From NCBI GenBank assembly GCA_937922775.1, contig CALAKE010000235.1, positions 1 to 12,974 on the forward strand: a stretch of 12,974 bases of DNA, in the 5' to 3' direction. A program made the position numbers and the translations under genes. Origin of the DNA: an uncultured bacterium (GTDB lineage Bacteria; Acidobacteriota; UBA890). Shown piece by piece: positions 7,392 to 12,974 of the stretch; within the stretch, counting starts at the first letter, position 1, and every line of letters begins with the position of its first letter. Below the pieces are notes generated by a model, which did not search any database, was not told the DNA's origin, and saw only the letters and a program-made list of their open reading frames with translations.

Positions 7392-8644
7392 TGCACTGTC
7401 AGGTCAGCCAACCGTTCCTGGAAGCGGAGGAGGATAAGCTCGGTATCGTCGGGCTCACCCGCTGCGACATGCCGGCCCACTGAGAAGGGGTAGTTGTTGT
7501 CGTTCGCCACCGCAATCGTGTTCTCATCGAATACGGCAATGCTCTCGATCGTGACGAACGGGAAGCTGAAGGTCTCTCCCATGCCGCCGATATCGTTGGG
7601 GTCGGGAATGCTCAGAAGATCGACGACCTCACGCTTGACCAGGTAGCCATCAGCATCGGTGACGCCGAAATCGACCAGGAAGATCTTCTTGTGTAGTGCT
7701 TCGGCACCCTGTTCTGCGTCACGTTCGAGAACCAGAAAGGTACTCTCGGAAAGGGCCACGAACTCGGAGGCGGCCATGGCCTCAGGACTCAACCGGTATT
7801 TCCGTATTGGCTCATCCGAGACGTAGGCACCGCTCATCGGGTCGAATTCGTAAATGTTCAACTCTCCCTCGGGAGCGCCGTCGAGCGGCTTCTCCAGCAT
7901 CGGGTAGAGGCGCGACCCATCGATGCTCTGAGCCATCGCCTCGAAGCCACCACTCGCCTGCGCGTTGGGCTGATCATTGCCGAGGAGAGGGCTCTGAGGC
8001 GACTTCACGCCGGGGAGAGGAACTGGCGGCCGCAGCAGAACACCGCTGGCATCGGTGTAGATCAGGAAGGGCCCGAATTCGTCTCCGAACCAGAAGGTGC
8101 CATCGGACATGCGGCGGAATGACTCGATATCGAGATCGGCCCCGGTGATCAGCCGACGTTCCTTGATGGCCGGATCAACGGGAATCTCGGAGTCAGCCCG
8201 ATAGGTCTCCTGCTCAGCCACGATCGGAAAGCCGATCTTGTCCTCTCGATCGCGCAACGTCATGGCAGTCTCGAAGCCAATGGTTGCCTCACCGCCCGCA
8301 GCGGTTTTCAGGCTCGGCACGAAGCGGTAGACCGTGAGCACGTAGTCGGGTGAATTCTCTTGTGTGCCGAACCCGTTGTCGGACATGGCCAGAAACCTGC
8401 CCGAGGTCTCCGGCAGCAGAGCTGAGACCCCCTGCGCCGGCTGCATCGTATCGAAGGGCATGCCGATGCCATTGGCACCTCCGGCGAACTGACCCGACGT
8501 GGGTCCCTCCACGAAGCTGGCCGCCGGTAATATGGCGTACCCCACCAATCGGTGGTCTGGCGGTGGTGCTGGGGTGGCGCCACCGCACGCTGCCAGTTGG
8601 GCTACTACCGCCGCCAGTGTCAGGACCCTCGCCGCTCTCGTCAC
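7388..8644 (-). CDS. esterase-like phytase family lipoprotein
   Basis: A 418-residue protein of the 'esterase-like activity of phytase' family, a beta-propeller-like fold. Typical pieces: SDNGFG (88-93), GADLDIESF (168-176), GDEFGPF (187-193), GGFEAMA (232-238). The start is a GTG at 8644 whose last bases overlap the TGA of the beta-subunit gene (GTGA, 8644-8641). A very strong Shine-Dalgarno GGAGGAGGA lies just upstream (8656-8648). An ATG at 8677 is open but would put 11 residues before the signal peptide. The leader VTRAARVLTLAAVVAQLAAC ends in a clean LAAC lipobox (Cys20), so the protein should be membrane-anchored and extracytoplasmic. Family members have been linked to phosphoester or ester hydrolysis, but the substrate here is unknown. 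The operon position beside the NAGPA-type lipoprotein suggests a shared envelope substrate. Confidence 0.9.
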   Translation of the reverse strand: MTRAARVLTLAAVVAQLAACGGATPAPPPDHRLVGYAILPAASFVEGPTSGQFAGGANGIGMPFDTMQPAQGVSALLPETSGRFLAMSDNGFGTQENSPDYVLTVYRFVPSLKTAAGGEATIGFETAMTLRDREDKIGFPIVAEQETYRADSEIPVDPAIKERRLITGADLDIESFRRMSDGTFWFGDEFGPFLIYTDASGVLLRPPVPLPGVKSPQSPLLGNDQPNAQASGGFEAMAQSIDGSRLYPMLEKPLDGAPEGELNIYEFDPMSGAYVSDEPIRKYRLSPEAMAASEFVALSESTFLVLERDAEQGAEALHKKIFLVDFGVTDADGYLVKREVVDLLSIPDPNDIGGMGETFSFPFVTIESIAVFDENTIAVANDNNYPFSVGRHVAAGEPDDTELILLRFQERLADLTVQ

Positions 8645-9240
8645 GATTCCTCCTCCATCAATGTAGATCTCATGCATCGCGACCAGCTGGCCAGCGATGT
8701 CTTCAGGTAGCGTGATTCCTCGATCTGGCTGCGACTGATGGGCCTCGCGCTGCCGCGCTCCACGCGTACCTGGACGAACACGGGACCTTCACCCTCTAAC
8801 ACCTCCTCGATTTTCGCCGCGTACTCGGCCGCATCCTCGAAAACATAGGTGCGTGGGAAACCGGCGGCAGCGGCCAGGTCGGCCCACTGGACTACTCCGG
8901 CACCCGGTACCTTCTGGCTACCGGTGATCTCGTAGGTGCCGTTGTCGATGACGAACAGAATGATGTTCTTGGAGCCCGACTCGACAATCGTTGCCAGGGT
9001 CCCGAGCGTCATCATCATGCTGCCGTCGCCATTCAGGCAGACGACCCTGCGGCCCGGCTGTGCCAGGGCCAGTCCTAGCGCCAGGTCGGCCGTATGGCCC
9101 ATGGCGCTGTCGGCCGAAGCGAAATCGAGGTCGTGGTCTGAGAGACGGCCCCAGGGACGCACGGTGCTCATCGAAGTGACAACGATCTCGTCGTCGCGCA
9201 TGCGCGCCAGGGGCTCGAGAATCTCGGTGGTCGTCATCAT
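8641..9240 (-). CDS. ThDP-dependent decarboxylase, beta subunit (sulfopyruvate/phosphonopyruvate decarboxylase type)
   Basis: A 199-residue protein equal to the C-terminal, diphosphate-binding half of ThDP decarboxylases. The metal/ThDP motif starts at GDGSMMM (71-77, Asp72) and ends at DNGTYE (99-104, Asn100), the usual GDG-to-N spacing. The segment SADSAMGHTADLALGLALAQP (within 42-62) is typical of ComE and of the C-terminal half of phosphonopyruvate decarboxylase. With the alpha subunit encoded just upstream it would form a complete active site at the subunit interface and act in the cytoplasm. The start is ATG 9240 or the next codon, ATG 9237; the preceding spacer is a 14-base tandem repeat. 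Its TGA is shared with the GTG of the following lipoprotein gene. The last 25 or so residues extend beyond the recognisable domain. The exact 2-oxo acid substrate cannot be told from the sequence. Confidence 0.85.
   Translation of the reverse strand: MMTTTEILEPLARMRDDEIVVTSMSTVRPWGRLSDHDLDFASADSAMGHTADLALGLALAQPGRRVVCLNGDGSMMMTLGTLATIVESGSKNIILFVIDNGTYEITGSQKVPGAGVVQWADLAAAAGFPRTYVFEDAAEYAAKIEEVLEGEGPVFVQVRVERGSARPISRSQIEESRYLKTSLASWSRCMRSTLMEEES
8648..8656 (-). promoter_or_regulatory. strong ribosome binding site of the phytase-like lipoprotein gene
   Basis: GGAGGAGGA on the minus strand lies 3 bases upstream of the GTG at 8644, with its core GGAGG 4-7 bases away. It sits inside the last codons of the beta-subunit gene and decides the GTG start over the upstream ATG at 8677. 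Confidence 0.8.
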
Positions 9241-9266
9241 AGGGTTGTCATCACCGGGTCGTCATC
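9225..9266 (-). repeat. three imperfect 14-base tandem repeats at the alpha/beta junction
   Basis: Read on the minus strand, three adjacent units are GATGACGACCCGGT (9266-9253), GATGACAACCCTAT (9252-9239) and GATGACGACCACCG (9238-9225). Units 1 and 2 agree at 11 of 14 bases and units 2 and 3 at 9. The array spans the alpha stop, the whole intergenic spacer and the first codons of the beta gene. Each unit holds an ATG. The first two start 4-codon frames (MTTR, MTTL) whose TGA overlaps the next ATG by one base, and the alpha stop overlaps the first ATG. Confidence 0.75.
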
Positions 9267-9882
9267 TGGGTTTGGGTGCCACCTCTCCCGCTCGCAAGCC
9301 GCGGGTCATGAGCAGCGCCACCGGTCGTTCTTCGCGCTCGGCTTGCTCCCATGCTTCGGCAACACGCCCTGCGTCATCGTCGGAGTTGTAGCGGTAGAAA
9401 GGCACGCCCCATGCTCGCAGCGTAGGCTCCAGCAACAACGCAGCCGAGTCGAGCTCCTCGCGAGTAAGGGTGTCTGGATGCCAGTCGAAGTCAGGCTCGA
9501 CTTCATAGGCGACCATCTTCTCGAAGCCACGATACGAGATGAAACAGAGCAACGGCACGCGCATGCGCATCGCTGTCCCTCTCAAGCCGTCGCCACTCTC
9601 GAGCAGACCACAGTTTTGAATCGCCAGAGCCGGGTTCTTGCCACCCACCCACAGGCCCGACGCGATGGCCCAGGCCTCGCCTTCCCGGGTCACTGAAACC
9701 ACCTCGATGCTCGGATTCGTTTCCAACAGCATGTAGAGCGCAGCGTGGCCGTTATCGGGGAGGCCAACGACGTGTGTGACCCCGAGTCGCTCCAGTGCCT
9801 CGACCACCAGCGCGGCCTGGGGAACAGGCGTCGATACCGATGGGGACTCGGAAGCCTGATCGGCCGACTCGCGCGCGTTCAT
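9262..9882 (-). CDS. ThDP-dependent decarboxylase, alpha subunit (sulfopyruvate/phosphonopyruvate decarboxylase type)
   Basis: A 206-residue protein equal to the N-terminal, pyrimidine-binding half of ThDP decarboxylases and most like the ComD subunit of sulfopyruvate decarboxylase. Seen: VVEALERLGVTHVVGLPDN (within 26-44), the cofactor-activating Glu67 in SVTREGEAWAIASGLWVGG (nine residues before the Gly of the AxxAxG helix, as in other family members), IQNCGLLESGDGLRG (88-102) and a FISYRGFEK segment (114-122) equivalent to the ISHRG of ComD. The first 20 residues are polar and probably disordered. No phosphoenolpyruvate mutase, phosphosulfolactate or sulfolactate genes lie in the window, so the substrate (sulfopyruvate, phosphonopyruvate or another 3-substituted pyruvate) is open. 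Its ATG overlaps the stop of the dehalogenase-like gene (ATGA, 9882-9879), which points to translational coupling. Confidence 0.87.
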   Translation of the reverse strand: MNARESADQASESPSVSTPVPQAALVVEALERLGVTHVVGLPDNGHAALYMLLETNPSIEVVSVTREGEAWAIASGLWVGGKNPALAIQNCGLLESGDGLRGTAMRMRVPLLCFISYRGFEKMVAYEVEPDFDWHPDTLTREELDSAALLLEPTLRAWGVPFYRYNSDDDAGRVAEAWEQAEREERPVALLMTRGLRAGEVAPKPR

Positions 9883-11261
9883 GGGTCCCTATCCTGGCCG
9901 CCTTCGGCCAGAGTCTCAACCTGCATCCACTCGGGCGGTGCCACCGTCGGTGGCCTCTTGCCGTAGAAGAAATCGTCGAGCCAGATCGCCGCCCGGCGGA
10001 ATAGGGTGGAATTGCGCACGCCCTGTCTCACTAGATTGTGGAGAAGGTTATCGGGATGAGAGTAAGGACACACGGACATACAGCGGGCGCAGTCGGTGCC
10101 GATCTTGCACCAGAACGTGAAGCAGGCCTCTGAATCGATCTGCCACCTGAGAACGCCATCGACCTCCTCCTTGTCTCCGAAGGAGATGGCGCTGCTCGGG
10201 CAAACCTCAGCGCATTTCTTGCAGTGGGTGCAGAAATCGGTCACGGAAGGCTCGCGGACTGCGGTGTCGGCGACCAGCGGCAGGTCGGTGGTGACCACAC
10301 CGAGCCGCACGCGCGGCCCCAGCTCGGGAGTCATCAGTAGACCCATGCGTCCCAGCTCGCCGAGGCCCGCGTCGCGCGCCACCAGCGGACAGACGACGCG
10401 GTAGTTGCCATCGATGTGAGCACGCGCCGGGTAGCCGAGACCGCGGATGAAGTGGGCGAGTTGGAGCGCAACGATGCCGGAATCGACGTACTGCTGAGCC
10501 GATTCCATCGCCGTCGGCCCGAGCGGAGCGCTGTCCACCATCTCCTTGTCCATCTCGACGGTGAAGGCAACGGCGTAGTCGTGCGACAACTCGACCGGCT
10601 CCCCATAATCGTCACCGCGACCGACGAAGCTGTACATGTGGTAGTCGCGCAACTCGGTAACACCGATCGAGAGAGCGCCGAGCTTCAGGCCCCAACGCTT
10701 GACGAATTCGGTGATCTCCTCAGGCTCGACAACGACCTTCTGCTCGGCCACCTCACCATCGACGAACGGCCGCGTCTGGGCGATGGTGATGAAGCTGGCC
10801 TCGGCAGCCGTGAACGTGATGGGGTCGTATGCCCCGCTGCCCCTTCCCAGAATTCCCGGCTTGGTCCTGAAGCGGTCGTCTGCCTCTCTCTTGTCAGAGC
10901 GCGTGGCGTAGTAGCTGTCGAACCTCTCCGAGCCTTCCTCGAGGTAGTAGCGCGAAAACATGATGTCGCGCTCATCGATCTGCCCTTTTGGGGTGTCGTC
11001 TTCGACTGCTCCACCGCGGCCGATGGGGAGCATGAAAACCAGGACGATTAGGCCGGTCAGCGCAAGCAGTCCACCGAGAACCAGCGGTTGCTGCGGAAAC
11101 GAGATGAGGCCCAGAACCAGGTAAGGAACCGGCAGCAGCACGGCGAGCAGAAGAGATCGGCGGGTAGCCCGCGGCTCACGCTCCAAATGTGAAACCACCG
11201 CGGCATAGACCAGCGCAATGAATAGCCCCGCGCCTACCGCTATGGCGATGATATCGAGCAT
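9879..11261 (-). CDS. membrane-anchored reductive dehalogenase-like corrinoid/Fe-S protein
   Basis: A 460-residue protein of the RdhA/QueG superfamily. Three N-terminal membrane helices (about 2-23, 36-55, 60-80) replace the Tat leader of classical respiratory RdhA. The loop after helix 1 is Arg-rich, so by the positive-inside rule the catalytic domain faces the cytoplasm. The core contains GLGELGRMGLLMTPELGPRV and VTTDLPL, typical of the family's corrinoid domain. Two [4Fe-4S] motifs follow: Cys344, 347, 350, 354 (CxxCxxCxxxCP), and Cys380, 391, 394, 398 in the RdhA pattern CxxxWxxxGxxCxxCxxxCP, with an extra Cys385. The family reductively removes halogens using cob(I)alamin; QueG instead reduces epoxyqueuosine but is soluble and shorter. 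The start is ATG 11261, with GGAG 4 bases upstream; a TTG at 11291 would overlap the VKOR gene. No rdhB-type anchor gene is seen; the fused helices may replace it. Confidence 0.88.
   Translation of the reverse strand: MLDIIAIAVGAGLFIALVYAAVVSHLEREPRATRRSLLLAVLLPVPYLVLGLISFPQQPLVLGGLLALTGLIVLVFMLPIGRGGAVEDDTPKGQIDERDIMFSRYYLEEGSERFDSYYATRSDKREADDRFRTKPGILGRGSGAYDPITFTAAEASFITIAQTRPFVDGEVAEQKVVVEPEEITEFVKRWGLKLGALSIGVTELRDYHMYSFVGRGDDYGEPVELSHDYAVAFTVEMDKEMVDSAPLGPTAMESAQQYVDSGIVALQLAHFIRGLGYPARAHIDGNYRVVCPLVARDAGLGELGRMGLLMTPELGPRVRLGVVTTDLPLVADTAVREPSVTDFCTHCKKCAEVCPSSAISFGDKEEVDGVLRWQIDSEACFTFWCKIGTDCARCMSVCPYSHPDNLLHNLVRQGVRNSTLFRRAAIWLDDFFYGKRPPTVAPPEWMQVETLAEGGQDRDP
9894..9911 (-). repeat. 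hairpin upstream of the alpha-subunit start
   Basis: A perfect 7-base-pair inverted repeat, CTGGCCG / CGGCCAG, encloses a 4-base loop (AAGG on the minus strand). It lies within the last codons of the dehalogenase-like gene and ends 11 bases before the alpha ATG. It could shape ribosome access to that start. It may also be chance, because it encodes an ordinary LAEGGQ stretch in GC-rich DNA. Confidence 0.45.
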
Positions 11262-11275
11262 CCTGCTCCAAAGGG

Positions 11276-12517
11276 TTAGGAACGTTCCCAACTCTCGATG
11301 AATCCCCCCGTACCCTCAGCCTGATCGACAAGTGCCTGGAAGATCGCCTTGAGCTGATCGTAGGGGAGCGTTCCGATGATCATGCGACCGTTGATGATCA
11401 TCGTCGGCGTCGATCGGATACCGTGCTCATACTCATCCGATGTCCGCTCGTACTCCTTGCCGGTCTGGACGATGCGCTGCAGCAGAGCCTGGGTCTCGGG
11501 ATCCTCGAGAGCGTCCTCGACCCCGTAACGACTTGCCAGGTCGGCCCTCCATTCCGGGTCGCGCTTCGCCGCCCGGAAGTTTGCCCAGATCTCGTCATGG
11601 ATCGCCTGGAAGCTGTCCGGATCATGGATCGCCATCAGCGATACGTCGCAGGCCGCGGGATGGAGATCCTTCTCGACCACGTCGTTGCATTTGCCCTCGA
11701 GAGGGAAAAGCTGGAATGCGATGTTGATCTTGCCCTCGAACTCTTCCGCCAGACGCTCGAGTTGCTCGTTCAGGTACAGGCAGTCCGGGCACAGCAGGTC
11801 CGCATAGTCGACGACACGAATGGGCGCATCCTCCCAATTTTCCGTGGAACGCGCGGTCCAGAAAGGCGAGATGAAGCTGGGATCTCCAACAACGGGCAGG
11901 CTGAAGTACTGGTCGACGATGCGCGTCGCCACTCCACCCGTCTGCGCGTCTGCGCGTGCGTCGTGGTAAAGCGAGAGGCCGTAGGCGCCGACAAGTGTGA
12001 TCACACCAAAGGTCACGACATACTTGATCGATGGCTGCAGGTACTTGGCGAACATGCCCTTCGCATCACTGTCGATCCCGTACTTCCAGAATAGTCCGAA
12101 GCTGACCAGTGAGAAGATGTAGTAGACGCTGCACAGCAAGCAGAGGCTACCTAGATAGAGCACCGAAAAGAGGAACAGTGCGACGACACCAACTGCGTTG
12201 AGCAGGGCAATCGACTTGTTCGTTCGCTCAAACTCAATCGAAGGGAACAGCGCCCCAAGGCAAGCCAGTGCCCCGACCACGAGCCCGAAGTAGCCGAGCG
12301 GCACACCGCCGACCTGGGAGATCATCGAAAATGCCGAGCTGTCGCAGTTGAAGAAAGCGTTGATGTCGCAGATCGAGCCCTCCCAGATGGTCTCGGGAAA
12401 ATTGGCCGCAAAGTAGTGCTCGACCGTCAAGATCGAGGAATAGATCATGCCGGCCCCGGCCGCGAAGCTCAGCAGGCGCAGCCCGGGTTTGCCATTCAGG
12501 GTCAAGGAGCTAGCCAA
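11276..12517 (-). CDS. vitamin K epoxide reductase (VKOR) fused to a DsbA-like thioredoxin domain
   Basis: A 413-residue disulfide-forming membrane protein. The N-terminal VKOR domain has about five helices, the loop cysteine pair Cys50/Cys58 (CDINAFFNCD), the GVPLGYFGL segment, and the quinone-linked CLLC site (Cys126, Cys129) in helix 4. A C-terminal DsbA-like domain follows the last helix, with CPDC (Cys243, Cys246), a cis-Pro loop STPTM (Pro371) and an extra pair Cys277/Cys290. The two halves together would oxidise extracytoplasmic thiols and pass electrons to quinone, doing the work of DsbA plus DsbB. The start is uncertain: TTG 12517 has a perfect GGAGG (12527-12523) at 5-base spacing, whereas GTG 12580 has a weak site and an in-frame stop directly before it. 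I chose 12517; the longer form would have 434 residues. The gene heads the cluster. Confidence 0.92.
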   Translation of the reverse strand: MASSLTLNGKPGLRLLSFAAGAGMIYSSILTVEHYFAANFPETIWEGSICDINAFFNCDSSAFSMISQVGGVPLGYFGLVVGALACLGALFPSIEFERTNKSIALLNAVGVVALFLFSVLYLGSLCLLCSVYYIFSLVSFGLFWKYGIDSDAKGMFAKYLQPSIKYVVTFGVITLVGAYGLSLYHDARADAQTGGVATRIVDQYFSLPVVGDPSFISPFWTARSTENWEDAPIRVVDYADLLCPDCLYLNEQLERLAEEFEGKINIAFQLFPLEGKCNDVVEKDLHPAACDVSLMAIHDPDSFQAIHDEIWANFRAAKRDPEWRADLASRYGVEDALEDPETQALLQRIVQTGKEYERTSDEYEHGIRSTPTMIINGRMIIGTLPYDQLKAIFQALVDQAEGTGGFIESWERS

Positions 12518-12522
12518 GATGA

Positions 12523-12527
12523 CCTCC
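12523..12527 (-). promoter_or_regulatory. ribosome binding site supporting the TTG start of the VKOR-DsbA gene
   Basis: A full GGAGG on the minus strand lies 5 bases before the TTG at 12517-12515. The alternative GTG at 12580 has no comparable site. Confidence 0.6.
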
Positions 12528-12676
12528 CGCGTCGTCTCGGGGACATTCAGTTCTGATCGCGGCCCCGCCAGGGGAGCCACTCAGGAATCCACAGAAAGTA
12601 CCACCGGTTCCGGGTCAAATCGAGGAAGGATCCGTCGGCTGGATTGCGGTCCGGGCCGTCTAGGTGTCAGCTTTCT

Positions 12677-12974
12677 CTAGTCGGAATCGTCCGGCTTGGG
12701 AAGCATACCGTCTGGCATCTGCACCGCCACTACCTGGCCGCGTACGCAAAGAACGCCATTGGCGAACAGCTCTTCTTCGATGACGACCTTGCGCCCTTTG
12801 ATCTCCTTCACCCGGCCACGAGCCTCCAGCTCTACCCCCAGCGGTGTCGGCTTGAGGTAGTTGACGTGCAGCGAGGCCGTCACGTAGCGCAACAGGGGCT
12901 CGGAGTCCATGGGACGGCCTTCTGCACGATAGGCGGCGGCCGCTGCCGTTCCCGTGCCATGACAGTCGATGATC
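12677..12974 (-). CDS. hotdog-fold acyl-CoA thioesterase (PaaI-like), C-terminal part
   Basis: The reading frame is open from the window edge (first full codon 12973-12971) to a TAG at 12679-12677, giving 98 residues of a protein whose start lies outside. The visible part begins IIDCHGTGTAAAAAYRAEG, the helix and loop region of PaaI-type hotdog thioesterases that follows their HGG motif. It continues with RYVTASLHVNYLKPTPLGVELEARG, the conserved central strands, and ends with VLCVRGQVVAVQM. An ATG at 12910 is internal, because the strongly family-like residues continue upstream of it. Such enzymes hydrolyse acyl-CoA thioesters in the cytoplasm; the acyl group is unknown. It points the same way as the cluster, but a gap of about 100-160 bases separates it from the VKOR gene, so co-transcription is uncertain. 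Confidence 0.85.
   Translation of the reverse strand, partial: IIDCHGTGTAAAAAYRAEGRPMDSEPLLRYVTASLHVNYLKPTPLGVELEARGRVKEIKGRKVVIEEELFANGVLCVRGQVVAVQMPDGMLPKPDDSD

Noticed and set aside
8641..9882. Assignment of the cluster as a phosphonate biosynthesis operon
   Set aside because: No phosphoenolpyruvate mutase or phosphonate-tailoring gene is present in the window. The decarboxylase type alone does not prove it.
9879..11261. Epoxyqueuosine reductase QueG
   Set aside because: It shares the superfamily core, but three N-terminal membrane helices and the CxxxWxxxGxxCxxCxxxCP second cluster fit RdhA better. I keep QueG-like chemistry only as a minor alternative.
12518..12676. Cobalamin or TPP riboswitch upstream of the VKOR gene
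   Set aside because: I looked for it because corrinoid and ThDP enzymes are encoded downstream. I found no B12-box (GCCACTG-like) or thi-box sequence, and the spacer is too short and unstructured to support one.

Overview
This is a gene-dense, high-GC bacterial segment with no RNA genes, mobile elements or CRISPR arrays that I can see. Two lipoprotein signal peptides, a Tat leader and a membrane-spanning Ser/Thr kinase carrying a TolB/FlgO-like domain and TPRs suggest a Gram-negative-type bacterium. The kinase architecture is common in Acidobacteriota and related phyla, so an uncultured acidobacterium or similar lineage is my best guess; this is inference from gene families only.

Layout, left to right. 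(1) 1-123, minus: the signal-peptide end of a secreted protein that runs off the edge. It is divergent from (2) a 1006-residue receptor-like Ser/Thr kinase (221-3241, plus). (3) A small YbjQ/UPF0145 protein (3301-3630, minus) is divergent from (4) a Tat-exported HisC-like PLP aminotransferase (3766-4890, plus). (5) The thiol peroxidase gene tpx (5129-5626, plus) is followed by a clear intrinsic terminator. (6) A tightly packed seven-gene minus-strand cluster fills 12517 down to 5704. In transcription order it encodes a VKOR-DsbA fusion, a membrane-anchored reductive-dehalogenase-like corrinoid/Fe-S protein, the alpha and beta subunits of a ThDP-dependent 2-oxoacid decarboxylase (sulfopyruvate/phosphonopyruvate decarboxylase type), a phytase-esterase-like lipoprotein, a NAGPA-type phosphodiester glycosidase lipoprotein, and peptidase E. 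(7) The 3' part of a hotdog thioesterase gene (minus) enters from the right edge.

The cluster is the most interesting part. Four of its six junctions are 4-base ATGA/GTGA stop-start overlaps. A fifth (alpha/beta) looks like a former ATGA overlap that was pushed apart by two tandem 14-base duplications, each of which keeps an overlapping stop/start. Such coupling suggests that the proteins are made together, but the combination does not match a pathway I know. A reductive dehalogenase-like enzyme without a Tat signal, a decarboxylase without its usual C-P or C-S bond-forming partners, and surface hydrolases aimed at phosphoesters could form an uptake and breakdown route for an unusual phosphorus-, sulfur- or halogen-containing compound. 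That reading is a hypothesis, not a demonstration.
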